Origin: Procambarus clarkii
Taxonomy: Eukaryota > Arthropoda > Malacostraca > Decapoda > Cambaridae
NCBI RefSeq assembly: GCF_040958095.1
Contig: NC_091195.1
Coordinates: 27,190,881 to 27,254,880 of the forward strand
Reading direction: 5' to 3'
Length of the DNA: 64,000 bases
Within the stretch, counting starts at the first letter, position 1. Every line of letters starts with the position of its first letter. Below, piece after piece: positions 51,989-63,625 of this stretch. The notes under the pieces were generated by a model. The model was not told the DNA's origin and made no database searches. It saw only the letters and a list, made by a program, of their open reading frames with translations. The translations under genes were made by a program, and so were the position numbers.

Positions 51989-54900
51989 TGTTGGTGTTGG
52001 GAGTGGTGGTGGTGTTGGGAGTGGTGTTGGTGTTGGGAGTGGTGGTGGTGTTGGGAGTGGTGGTGGTGTTGGGAGTGGTGGTGGTGTTGGGAGTGGTGGT
52101 GGTGTTGGGAGTGGTGGTGGTGTTGGGAGTGGTGGTGGTGTTGGGAGTGGTGGTGGTGTTGGGAGTGGTGGTGGTGTTGGGAGTGGTGGTGGTGTTGGGA
52201 GTGGTGGTGGTGTTGGGAGTGGTGTTGGTGTTGGGAGTGGTGTTGGTGTTGGGAGTGGTGTTGGTGTTGGGAGTGGTGGTGGTGTTGGGAGTGGTGTTGG
52301 TGTTGGGAGTGGTGGTGGTGTTGGGAGTGGTGGTGGTGTTGGGAGTGGTGGTGGTGTTGGGAGTGGTGGTGGTGTTGGGAGTGGTGGTGGTGTTGGGAGT
52401 GGTGTTGGTGTTGGGAGTGGTGGTGGTGTTGGGAGTGGTGTTGGTGTTGGGAGTGGTGTTGGTGTTGGGAGTGGTGGTGGTGTTGGGAGTGGTGTTGGTG
52501 TTGGGAGTGGTGGTGGTGTTGGGAGTGGTGGTGGTGTTGGGAGTGGTGGTGGTGTTGGGAGTGGTGGTGGTGTTGGGAGTGGTGGTGGTGCTGGGAGTGG
52601 TGTTGGTGTTGGGAGTGGTGTTGGTGTTGGGAGTGGTGGTGGTGTTGGGAGTGGTGTTGGTGTTGGGAGTGGTGGTGGTGTTGGGAGTGGTGGTGGTGTT
52701 GGGAGTGGTGGTGGTGTTGGGAGTGGTGGTGGTGTTGGGAGTGGTGGTGGTGTTGGGAGTGGTGGTGGTGTTGGGAGTGGTGTTGGTGTTGGGAGTGGTG
52801 GTGGTGTTGGGAGTGGTGTTGGTGTTGGGAGTGGTGGTGGTGTTGGGAGTGGTGGTGGTGTTGGGAGTGGTGGTGGTGTTGGGAGTGGTGGTGGTGTTGG
52901 GAGTGGTGGTGGTGTTGGGAGTGGTGGTGGTGTTGGGAGTGGTGGTGGTGGTGTTGGGAGTGGTGGTGGTGTTGGGAGTGGTGGTGGTGGGAGTGGTGGT
53001 GGTGTTGGGAGTGGTGGTGGTGTTGGGAGTGGTGGTGGTGTTGGGAGTGGTGGTGGTGTTGGGAGTGGTGGTGGTGTTGGGAGTGGTGGTGGTGTTGGGA
53101 GTGGTGGTGGTGTTGGGAGTGGTGGTGGTGTTGGGAGTGGTGGTGGTGTTGGGAGTGGTGGTGGTGGTGGGAGTGGTGGTGGTGTTGGGAGGGGGGGTGG
53201 TGTTGGGAGTGGTGGTGGTGTTGGGAGTGGTGGTGGTGGTGTTGGGAGTGGTGGTGGTGTTGGGAGTGGTGGTGGTGTTGGGAGTGGTGGTGGTGGTGTT
53301 GGGAGTGATGGTGGTGTTGGGAGTGGTGGTGGTGTTGGGAGTGGTGGTGGTGGTGGGAGTGGTGGTGAGAGTGGTGGTGGTGTTGGGAGTGGTGGTGGTG
53401 TTGGGAGTGGTGTTGGGAGTGGTGGTGGTGTTGGGAGTGGTGGTGGTGTTGGGAGTGGTGGTGGTGTTGGGAGTGGTGGTGGTGGTGGGAGTGGTGGTGG
53501 TGGTGGGAGTGGTGGTGGTGGTGGGAGTGGTGGTGGTGTTGGGAGTGGTGGTGGTGTTGGGAGTGGTGGTGGTGTTGGGAGTGGTGGTGGGGTTGGGAGT
53601 GGTGGTGGTGTTGGGAGTGGTGGTGGTGTTGGGAGTGGTGGTGGTGTTGGGAGTGGTGTTGGTGTTGGGAGTGGTGGTGGTGTTGGGAGTGGTGGTGGTG
53701 TTGGGAGTGGTGGTGGTGTTGGGAGTGGTGTTGGTGTTGGGAGTGGTGGTGGTGTTGGGAGTGGTGTTGGTGTTGGGAGTGGTGGTGGTGTTGGGAGTGG
53801 TGGTGGTGTTGGGAGTGGTGGTGGTGTTGGGAGTGGTGTTGGTGTTGGGAGTGGTGTTGGTGTTGGGAGTGGTGGTGGTGTTGGGAGTGGTGGTGGTGTT
53901 GGGAGTGGTGGTGGTGTTGGGAGTGGTGGTGGTGTTGGGAGTGGTGGTGGTGTTGGGAGTGGTGGTGGTGTTGGGAGTGGTGGTGGTGTTGGGAGTGGTG
54001 GTGGTGTTGGGAGTGGTGGTGGTATTGGGAGTGGTGTTGGTGTTGGGAGTGGTGGTGGTGTTGGGAGTGGTGGTGGTGTTGGGAGTGGTGGTGGTGTTGG
54101 GAGTGGTGTTGGTGTTGGGAGTGGTGGTGGTGTTGGGAGTGGTGGTGGTGTTGGGAGTGGTGGTGGTGTTGGGAGTGGTGTTGGTGTTGGGAGTGGTGTT
54201 GGTGTTGGGAGTGGTGGTGGTGTTGGGAGTGGTGATGGTGTTGGGAGTGGTGGTGGTGTTGGGAGTGGTGGTGGTGTTGGGAGTGGTGGTGGTGTTGGGA
54301 GTGGTGTTGGTGTTGGGAGTGGTGGTGGTGTTGGGAGTGGTGGTGGTGTTGGGAGTGGTGGTGGTGTTGGGAGTGGTGGTGGTGTTGGGAGTGGTGTTGG
54401 TGTTGGGAGTGGTGTTGGTGTTGGGAGTGGTGGTGGTGTTGGGAGTGGTGGTGGTGTTGGGAGTGGTGTTGGGAGTGGTGGTGGTGTTGGGAGTGGTGTT
54501 GGGAGTGGTGGTGGTGTTGGGAGTGGTGGTGGTGTTGGGAGTGGTGTTGGGAGTGGTGGTGGTGTTGGGAGTGGTGTTGGTGTTGGGAGTGGTGGTGGTG
54601 TTGGGAGTGGTGGTGGTGTTGGGAGTGGTGGTGGTGTTGGGAGTGGTGGTGGTGTTGGGAGTGGTGGTGGTGTTGGGAGTGGTGGTGGTGTTGGGAGTGG
54701 TGGTGGTGTTGGGAGTGGTGGTGGTGTTGGGAGTGGTGGTGGTGTTGGGAGTGGTGGTGGTGTTGGGAGTGGTGGTGGTGTTGGGAGTGGTGGTGGTGTT
54801 GGGAGTGGTGTTGGTGTTGGGAGTGGTGGTGGTGTTGGGAGTGGTGTTGGTGTTGGGAGTGGTGGTGGTGTTGGGAGTGGTGGTGGTGTTGGGAGTGGTG

Positions 54901-55432
54901 TTGGTGTTGGGAGTGGTGGTGGTGTTGGGAGTGGTGGTGGTGTTGGGAGTGGTGGTGGTGTTGGGAGTGGTGGTGGTGTTGGGAGTGGTGTTGGTGTTGG
55001 GAGTGGTGGTGGTGTTGGGAGTGGTGTTGGTGTTGGGAGTGGTGGTGGTGTTGGGAGTGGTGGTGGTGTTGGGAGTGGTGGTGGTGTTGGGAGTGGTGTT
55101 GGTGTTGGGAGTGGTGGTGGTGTTGGGAGTGGTGTTGGTGTTGGGAGTGGTGGTGGTGTTGGGAGTGGTGGTGGTGTTGGGAGTGGTGGTGGTGTTGGGA
55201 GTGGTGGTGGTGTTGGGAGTGGTGGTGGTGTTGGGAGTGGTGGTGGTGTTGGGAGTGGTGGTGGTGTTGGGAGTGGTGGTGGTATTGGGAGTGGTGGTGG
55301 TGTTGGGAGTGGTGGTGGTGTTGGGAGTGGTGGTGGTGTTGGGAGTGGTGGTGGTGTTGGGAGTGGTGGTGGTGTTGGGAGTGGTGGTGGTGTTGGGAGT
55401 GGTGGTGGTGTTGGGAGTGGTGGTGGTGTTGG
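51989..55432. repeat. 18-bp G/T-rich minisatellite, about 190 units
   Basis: Unit GGTGGTGGTGTTGGGAGT with a common GGT-to-GTT variant and occasional 15-, 12- or 21-bp units. The plus strand is almost free of C (I noticed one, near 52591). Because 18 is a multiple of 3, several frames are open on both strands (Gly/Ser, Val/Leu, His/Ser/Gln repeats) without coding meaning. The array continues after an insertion at 55433-56673. Confidence 0.97.
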
Positions 55433-56673
55433 TGTAACACGGGTTTGGTTCCTCTCTCTTTACTTCCTTCTTTCTACTCCCTCTACCCGTATTCTTACTT
55501 TTATTTCTAAACCAAGGGACTCCAAAACTTTTACCAAAGCCAACTCCACGCCACGTGGTCCTAAGACGATTGACCGACTTAGGATTCTACACCCAGTATG
55601 ACGTGACCTAAGCTCTGAACAAAACCCTAGAGTCACCTCTGCTGCCACCACCAGACCAGTAATACAAGAGCAATGATCGAGGTCTGGATCGATCACGCTA
55701 ATTAATCAACCTAGGGGCTTGATCCCCACTATAAACGATGACCTTGAGTGTGGAATAAATTACACGGTAATGATAATTCCGATTCGATGTTAGAATCGAC
55801 GCCCAATGCAACTCTGCCTCGTGTGGACCACGTGACCAGGACAAGTATACACATAAAACACATGGAAACAATAAAATGCAAATTAATAACAAATTTAATT
55901 TATTAAACGAAAACTAAAACAAAATCTAAATATGTTCACTCCCTATCAATTTAACACTCCCTACTTGACCTGAGTGGCAAATGAGACTATTTCTATACTT
56001 AACAATAGCAACTATACCTTGGGCGACCACAGTTCTAGGTGTTGGGCCTGTTCTTGGGGAGAGGTAAGATGTTTGACCTCTCCTAGCTGCTTCCGTGACC
56101 ACACTGATTTTTCCCTTGTCTCGTCTCCCCCAGACAGAACATTGTATCCTTGCGCCTAGTCAAAGTTCTACCCAGTTACTAGCAAGGTTTAAGTTATAAC
56201 AATTAAACTCGGTTGTACTTAATTGATCCAGACTAGTTGAATTATTTTACTGAAATAAATTACACAAGCCTCTAACGGCAGAGCTGTTCCCGATCACAAA
56301 AATGGTTATTAAAACTTTGAGAAATATTAGACATGTCAACCCTGCTGACCTATGACCGCCGGTCACTCCGCCTCAAAAGTTAGATCTGATTCGTGACGTC
56401 ACTGATGGTGACTTAAACTCAATAATTAGAATACTCTTGATATTGTATCCAGTACTATTATACAATACAATTTTAATGCAAAATGAATAAAGGCTAATTT
56501 CTCTAAATTACTGAATACTATAGGATGATTTATTATACGCAGCTATGAACAAAGCGTTGGTTATTTCCACCGCGAATTCCCCTGGGGGTCAGGTCACCAT
56601 GCGGCTCAGCTTCCCATTCTCTTTTGTCGATAAACCACTCTGGATAATTCTTACAACAGCCTAGTTTGTTACA
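55433..56673. mobile_element. LTR-4, TG...CA insertion splitting the minisatellite
   Basis: Starts TGTAACACGGG and ends CTAGTTTGTTACA (inverted TGTAACA/TGTTACA), 1241 bp. It is flanked by TTGG at 55429-55432 and 56674-56677. Deleting it with one TTGG restores the 18-bp register exactly. No protein motif seen. A palindromic TGACGTCA lies at 56394. Most likely a solo LTR; a DNA transposon with short inverted ends is the alternative. Confidence 0.8.
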
Positions 56674-57222
56674 TTGGGAGTGGTGTTGGTGTTGGGAGTG
56701 GTGTTGGTGTTGGGAGTGGTGGTGGTGTTGGGAGTGGTGATGGTGTTGGGAGTGGTGGTGGTGTTGGTGTTGGGAGTGGTGGTGGTGTTGGGAGTGGTGG
56801 TGGTGTTGGGAGTGGTGTTGGTGTTGGGAGTGGTGGTGGTGTTGGGAGTGGTGGTGGTGTTGGGAGTGGTGTTGGTGTTGGGAGTGGTGTTGGTGTTGGG
56901 AGTGGTGGTGGTGTTGGGAGTGGTGGTGGTGTTGGGAGTGGTGTTGGTGTTGGGAGTGGTGTTGGTGTTGGGAGTGGTGGTGGTATTGGGAGTGGTGGTG
57001 GTGTTGGGAGTGGTGGTGGTGTTGGGAGTGGTGTTGGTGTTGGGAGTGGTGTTGGTGTTGGGAGTGGTGTTGGTGTTGGGAGTGGTGGTGGTATTGGGAG
57101 TGGTGGTGGTGTTGGGAGTGGTGGTGGTATTGGGAGTGGTGGTGGTGTTGGGAGTGGTGGTGGTATTGGGAGTGGTGGTGGTGTTGGGAGTGGTGTTGGT
57201 GTTGGGAGTGGTGGTGGTATGG
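56674..57222. repeat. 18-bp minisatellite, right segment
   Basis: Same unit as 51989-55432 and in continuous register with it, with more GTT and GGTATT variants. It ends at 'ggtggtatgggaaccgac'. Confidence 0.95.
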
Positions 57223-57390
57223 GAACCGACCTGTGAGATTTATATTTATTTAATATATATGAATTTATATAGAATTTATATTTACGTTAATTTATATATT
57301 TCGAAAGCAATTGGTATGATGTTAAGTGGACTGTATTTCTGCAATATTTCTCACAAATCGATCCTTACACATTAGGGTGGTTTATATTAA

Positions 57391-58363
<973 letters not shown>

Positions 58364-58475
58364 AGTGTTGGGAGTGGTGGTGGTGTTGGGAGTGGTGGTG
58401 GTGTTGGGAGTGGTGGTGGTGGTGGGAGTGGTGGTGGTGTTGAGAGTGGTGGTGGTGTTGGGAATGGTTGGGAGT
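58364..58475. repeat. 18-bp minisatellite, small third block
   Basis: About six units of GTTGGGAGTGGTGGTGGT with variants (one 'ggtggtgggagt', one 'gttgagagt'). It is separated from the main array by 1.1 kb of unrelated sequence. Confidence 0.93.
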
Positions 58476-58489
58476 TACAAGTAGAATGT

Positions 58490-58665
58490 TGAATTTCAAG
58501 AAAGAACAAGTATATACTATGCCTAAAGCACTAATACACACAGCGTTTTGGGCAAGATCTGGGAAAAACCTTAAAAACTAAGACTTAAGACTAATTGAGA
58601 TCAACAGTATGAACTGAACTGACATATGTTGACATTTAGGAGTTAAGGTAAGTTACAATTCAATT
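58490..58665 (-). mobile_element. LINE-A 3' UTR fragment (antisense), degenerate
   Basis: 'tactatgcctaaagcactaa', 'cacagcgttttgggcaag', 'gacttaagactaattgag', 'tgttgacatttaggagttaa' and 'ggtaagttaca' occur in LINE-A antisense order (compare 4500-4820 and 9180-9450). No coding sequence. Confidence 0.7.
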
Positions 58666-58810
58666 TCTTTCTTTATTATGCATCTTATACCCATCCCGTG
58701 GGCGGTGGTGTAAAGGATTACAGAGGCACATAATCGGTTCAGGAACTGAACCCTCTAATTCCTTTAGCTAAGCAAATAACAATCTTTTGACGCTAGTTAC
58801 ACAATTATTA
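58666..58810. repeat. Dispersed repeat containing one 30-bp minisatellite unit
   Basis: 'cttatacccatcccgtgggc' with 'ggtggtgtaaaggattacag' (58681-58720) is a single unit like those of the 30-bp minisatellites at 15661 and 51026, here in a non-tandem context directly next to a LINE end. It may represent the ancestral sequence from which the arrays grew. Confidence 0.5.
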
Positions 58811-58879
58811 ATGTTATATATACATGTATGCATACTCATACATACATGTACATATATATACATACATATGCATACATAT

Positions 58880-61232
58880 GCAAAAGACTGGCATACCGAA
58901 AGGGGAATTATGAGGGGATGAGAAGTTTCCTAAGGAATATACCATGGGACACAGACCTCAGAGCTAAGTCGGGACAAGACATGATGGACTATGTCACCCA
59001 AAAGTGTCAGGAGGCAGTAAACAGGTTTATCCTGGCCCAAAGGGAAAAATCCGAGAAGCAAAAGAAGAATCCATGGTTTAACAGGGCATATATGGAAGCA
59101 AAGGTACTGAACAAAAGGGCGTGGAGGAACTTCTGAAATAACAGAACACTAGAAAGCAGAGAGAGATACCAGAGAACCAGGAATGAGTATGTTAGTATGA
59201 GAAGGGAAGCAGAGAAAAATTATGAAAATGATATAGCAAGCGAAGCCAAGACCGATCCAAATTTACTCCAGTCACATGAGGAGGAAAACAACAGTGAAAG
59301 AACAGGCAATGAAACTTAGAACAGGCGAGGACAGGTATACAGAGAATGACAAAGAGATGTGTGAAGAACTCAACAAGAGGTTCCAGGAGGTCTTCACAAT
59401 AGAACATGGTGAGGTCACTGCGCTAGGAGAGGGGGCAGTAAACCAGGCGGCCTTGGAAGGGTTCGAAATTACGAGAGATGAGGTCAAGAGACACCTGTTT
59501 GATCTGGATGTGAGAAAGGCTGTTGGTCCAGACGGGATCTCACCATGGGTATTGAAAGAGTGTGCAAAAGCACTCTGCTTGCCACTCTCCATAGTGTATA
59601 GTAGGTCACTGGAGATGGGAGACCTACCAGAAATATGGAAGGTGGCAAATGTGGTCCCAATATACAAAAAGGGTGACAGACAAGAGGCACCGAACTACAG
59701 GCCAGTGTCATTAACTTGTATACCATACAAAGTGACGGAGAAGATCATGAGAAAAAATCTAGTAACACATCTGGAGAGAAGGGACTTCGTGACAAATTGC
59801 CAACATGGGTTCAGGGAGGGTAAATCTTGCCTTACTGACTTAATAGAATTCTACTATCAGGTGACAAAGATGAAGCAAGAAAGAGATACTGGGCAGACTG
59901 CATTTTTTTGGACTGTCGGAAAGCCTTTGGTACAGTCCCCCATAAGAGGCTGGTACATAATCTGGAGAGACACACAAGAGTAACTGATAAAGTGCTCCAG
60001 TGGATAAGGGAATACCTAAGCAATAGGAAGAAAATAGTTACAGTGAGGGGTGAGACCTCAGATTGGCTGAAGTCACCACTGGAGTCCCACAGGACTCTGT
60101 ACTCGGTCCTATCCTGTTTCTGATATACGTGAACGATCTCCAGGAGGGTATAGACTCATTCCTCTCAATGTTTGCTGACGATGCCAAAATTATGAGAAGG
60201 ATTAAGACAGAGGAGGACTGCTTGAGGCTTCAAGAAGACCTAGACAAACTAAAGGAATAGTCGAACAAATGGTTGTTGGAGTTTAACCCAAGCAAATGTA
60301 ATGTAATGAAGATAGGCGTAGAGAGCAGGAGGCCAGTTACAAAGTATCATTTGGGAGATGAAATTCTACACGAGTCAGAGAGAGAGAAAGACCTGGGGTT
60401 TGATATCACGCCAGACCTGTCCCCTGAAGCCCATATCAAGAGGATAACATCAGCAGCATATGCCAGGTAGGCTAACATAAGAACGGCATTTAGACACTTG
60501 TGCAAGGAATCATTCAGAACTTTGTATACCACCTATGTCAGACCAATCCTGGAGTATACAGCCCCAGCATGGAGTCCATATCTAGTCAAGGATACCACTA
60601 AACTGGAAAAGGTTCAAAGGTTTGCCACCAGGCTAGTTCCCGAGCTGAGAGGTATGAGCTACGAGGAGAGACTACAGGAATTAAACCTCACTTCGCTGGA
60701 TGACAGAAGAGTTACGGGGGACATGATCACCACATTCAAGAATCTGAAGGGAATTGATAGGGTAGATAAAGACAGGCTATTTAACACAAGGTGCACATGC
60801 ACAAGGGGACACAGGTGGAAACTGAGTGCCCAAATGAGCCACAGAGATATTAGAAAGAACTTGTATAGTGACAGAGTGGTTGACAATTTTTTTTTTGAGA
60901 TATATACAAGAGTTGTTACATTCTTGTACAGCCACTAGTACGCGTAGCGTTTCGGGCAGGTCCCTGGAATACGATCCCCTGCCGCGAAGAATCGTTTTTT
61001 CATCCAAGTACACATTTTACTGTTGCGTTAAACAGAGGCTACAGTTAAGGAATTGCGCCCAGTAAATCCTCCCCGGCCAGGATACGAACCCATGACATAG
61101 CGCTCGCGGAACGCCAGGCGAGTGTCCTACCACTACACCACAGAGACTGTAAAATGGAATGCATTAGGAAGTGATGTGGTGGAGGCTGACTCCATACACA
61201 GTTTCAAGTGTAGATATGATAGAGCCCATTAG
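58880..61232 (+). pseudogene. LINE-C endonuclease-less RT pseudogene
   Basis: Blocks: RKGNYEGMRSFLRNIPWDTD, KKNPWFNRAYMEAK, then a frameshift, EDRYTENDKEMCEELNKRF, VGPDGISPWVLKECAKAL, VVPIYKKGDRQEAPNYRPVS, NCQHGFREGKSCLTDLIEFY, a frameshift in the first catalytic block (FLDCRKAFGTVPHKRL), TTGVPQDSVLGPILFLIYVN (Gly of the PQGS motif is Asp here), SMFADDAKIM (active site kept), LEFNPSKCNVMKIG, RPILEYTAPAWSPYL and LTSLDDRRVTGDMITTFK. It has at least five lesions, then the SINE. Typical C-terminus follows the SINE (VKWNALGSDVVEADSIHSF). Confidence 0.85.
60887..61149 (-). mobile_element. SINE-1 copy (antisense) in LINE-C
   Basis: T10 run at 60887-60896, then the tail, body and tRNA-like head, ending 'caccacagagactg'. 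It separates DRVVDN and VKWNALGSD of LINE-C. It lacks part of the 'ccttaatcctatggt' segment present in other antisense copies. Confidence 0.9.
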
Positions 61233-61315
61233 GCTCAGGAACCTGTACACCAGTTGATTGATCTGTTGAGAGGAGAGCCAAAGCTCAACCCCCGCAAGCA
61301 CAAATAGGTGAGTAC

Positions 61316-61347
<32 letters not shown>

Positions 61348-61348
<1 letters not shown>

Positions 61349-61513
61349 CTTCCAGTCAGCATACAGCTATTTCGGGACAAAATCCAATACAGTTTATATT
61401 AGTAAGACGCCACTGTGATGAGGAGTTTAAATATCACAGGAACTGTAGGTTAATGCATGACATAAGTGAGGTTAGATGAGGCATCCACAAGCATCAGCTG
61501 GAGGCTGGGGGAG
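61348..61513. other. Unassigned sequence between LINE-C and Mag-like LTR
   Basis: No gene or repeat recognised in these 166 bp. Confidence 0.4.
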
Positions 61514-61860
61514 TGTTGTGGAGTAAGGTGGAATTATGCCCAGATGTTGGAGGGTGGGTTTGACCTCCCCCCCCCCCGGCCCCATGTTGACCGCAGAACG
61601 TCTAAGGCTACCTGCCACTCTCCTTTACCAAGGGTAACGCCCCCTCCCCGCTGTCATGTTCACAGAAAACGGTACCAACCGTTTTCTATGTGCTGCGGCT
61701 CAGACGCCAGCAGAGAGGTAAACAATAGAGCGTACAGGACGCCCGCCAAGCTTGGTAGCTACTAGTCATGTAATCGTTTATAAGTATTAAAGTCAGTAAC
61801 CAAGCAATGGCTTTACATCAACCTTACAACCAAGACTTCCTCAGTAACACAAACACCACA
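61514..61860 (+). repeat. 5' LTR of a Mag-like gypsy element
   Basis: Starts TGTTGTGGAG and ends AACACCACA, immediately followed at 61862 by TGGCGACGAGG. Contains a C/G run and the inverted word AAAACGGTACCAACCGTTTT (about 61667-61686). It is placed upstream of a gypsy gag at 62954. The second LTR is not in the window, so the start is inferred from TG and the ends' similarity. Confidence 0.6.
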
Positions 61861-61877
61861 CTGGCGACGAGGATGAA
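61861..61877 (+). other. Candidate primer-binding site of the Mag-like element
   Basis: TGGCGACGAGGATGA begins one base after the inferred LTR end. TGGCGACGAGG is a common primer-site motif of Mag-type Ty3/gypsy elements (from memory; tRNA match not tested). Confidence 0.6.
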
Positions 61878-62469
61878 CTGTGAACGCAGGTATTTGTTCA
61901 GCTTAAAACACAAGGAAGAACATGCTGTCTCGCCCCCAGAGAAGGAAGGAGAAGTCGTTCTGTCTGTGAGCACCATACCCGATGTTGTGTGCTAACCGAT
62001 GCTGTGTGCTATCCAGTGCTGTGTGCTAACCCAAGCTATGTGCTAACAAATGCTATGTGCTACCCAAGCTGTGCTGACTGAAGCTGAGTACTGAGGAATC
62101 TGCCGACGCTGTGTACAAAACGACGCTTTGATGCTGTATACAAAACCCGATGTTTTGTGTACGAAACGCGCTCTGTGCTACAATTCTTCACGCTGTGAAC
62201 TGACTGCTGCACCAACTGCTGCCAACTGCTGTACCAACTGCTAACAACTGCTGTGCCAACTGCTGACAACTGTTGTGCTGCTGTGAGTAGCAACAACACA
62301 TGTACACAAGGGCTAGGTAAGAAGTCAGTTGCTGCTGTGTTGTGCACTGCTGTGAACTTTTGCATTAAAATGATTGTGTGCTTTGCAAAATTAAAGTAAT
62401 TACAGTGAATTCTTAACTAACATATACAGTGCAGTAAGTGTTTCATATTCTGAGGAACATTTAAGTGAT
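61878..62469 (+). other. Leader of the Mag-like element with CTGTGTGCTA-type repeats
   Basis: Imperfect short repeats: 'gctgtgtgctaacc' words from about 61985 to 62070, and 'ccaactgctg' words (about 62205-62275). No protein recognised. It leads to gag but is interrupted by a LINE tail at 62470-62945. Confidence 0.5.
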
Positions 62470-62945
62470 AAGTTTACATTTATTTAGTATATGTGCTGCC
62501 AATCTGTTGTATGGTGTTTATAAATCTTGTTTATCTGTATCTTTTGCTACCCAGTCTCCCAATCTTTATGTACCCAATCTGAACATCTTTACCATTGTGA
62601 TCATTGCTGTCTTATATGTGCTGTCAATCTGCTGTATGGTGTCTATTAACCTTGTTTAAATTACTAATCAAGCTGTCAATGTAATTAATCAGAGCTTTAA
62701 TATAACAATGTGCTTTAATATACCTACTTATCTCTCTCATCTCATTTTTCTCTTGTAATGTATCTTTATCATTTATCAATTCTGATTGAAATTACCTACT
62801 TAAAATTATCTGCTAGATTAAGGACCTGCCCGAAACGCTGTGCGTACTAGTGGCTTTACAAGAATGTAAATACTGTACTATCCAATGTATTCTCACAAAC
62901 CCAATGTACCTTCTTGTATATATATAAATAAATAAATAAATAAAT
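62470..62945 (+). mobile_element. LINE-A2 3' UTR fragment
   Basis: Parallel to the 3' UTR at 31600-32146: 'ccattgtgatcattgctg', 'gattaaggacctgcccgaaa', 'gtgcgtactagtggctttac', 'ctcacaaacccaatgt', and an AAAT tail (about 62925-62945). Only non-coding 3' sequence. It ends a few bases before the gag ATG of the Mag-like element. A short direct duplication 'gtgctgycaatctg.tgtatg' lies within it (62480 and 62618). Confidence 0.8.
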
Positions 62946-62953
62946 AGTAACAA

Positions 62954-63600
62954 ATGGCAAATATACCTCAGTTTCCTGCATTTGATCCTGACTGTGACCA
63001 GACAAACCTGTCACAGAGGTGGATCAAATGGCTTGCAAGGTTTGAAAATTTGTTGATAGTTTCTGACATCAAAAGTGCTGAAAGAAAGCGTGCCTTTCTA
63101 CTTCATTATGCAGGTGATAGAGTTTGTGACATCTTTGATACACTGAAAGAGACTGGTGGTGCCAAAGATTATGACACTGCCAAAGCCAAATTAACTGAGT
63201 ACTTCAAACCAAGACAAAATACTGCAATGGAAATTATGCATTTCAGGAGAGCCAGACAACTCTCTAATGAAACTGTTGATCAATACCACACACGTCTGTA
63301 GGGTTTAGCAGCCCATTGTGAGTTTGCTGATGTTGACAAAGAAATCAAACAGCAAATAATTGAAACATGCACAGCTACACGTCTCCGTCGAAGAGCTCTA
63401 GAACTTGTTGATGATGAAAGTTCTCTGACCAAGATTCTGGATATTGCTCGTCGAATGGAAGATGCTGCACATGATGCTCGTGTCATGGAGTGCAGTGAAA
63501 CAACGGTTCTGTCACTGTTACTAACAATGATGAGGTACGTAAGGTTCAGGGAGGACACCGTGATCAAAGAAGATATCATGGCAAACCTAACAGCAAATTG
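62954..63600 (+). pseudogene. Mag-like gypsy gag (capsid region), broken
   Basis: ATG 62954. MANIPQFPAFDPDCDQTNLS then WIKWLARFENLLIVSDI, KRAFLLHYAGDRVCDIFDTL, YDTAKAKLTEYFKPRQNTAM and ETVDQYHTRL form the capsid domain typical of Mag-type Ty3/gypsy gag. A TAG at 63301-63303 interrupts, and the same frame continues LAAHCEFADVDKEIKQQII and RRRALELVDDESSLTKILDI. Frame is lost after about 63505. The zinc knuckle and pol are missing because LINE-B sequence starts at about 63626. Confidence 0.85.
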
Positions 63601-63625
63601 AGCCGAGAACCACATCACACCTGGA

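Larger units (their letters stand above)
58880..61347 (+). mobile_element. LINE-C, 5'-truncated, with nested SINE
   Basis: A plus-strand non-LTR element. It begins in the EN-RT linker after a TACA/TATG-type microsatellite (about 58820-58880), continues through RT to the C-terminus (SIHSFKCRYDRAH at about 61190-61230), and ends 'acaaataggtgagtactta' plus a (TACA)n tail (61315-61347). The SINE at 60887-61149 interrupts the C-terminal region. It is distinct from LINE-A and LINE-B in sequence. Confidence 0.85.

Noticed and set aside
51952..55601. ORFs over 1100 codons on both strands (Gly/Ser, Val/Leu, His/Ser/Gln repeats)
   Set aside because: All are translations of the 18-bp minisatellite; a period divisible by three with no stop in the unit keeps several frames open. 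No non-repetitive protein sequence is attached.
55433..56673. Host gene or exon between the two minisatellite blocks
   Set aside because: The block is removed cleanly at a TTGG duplication restoring repeat phase, so it is an insertion. No conserved coding sequence was seen.
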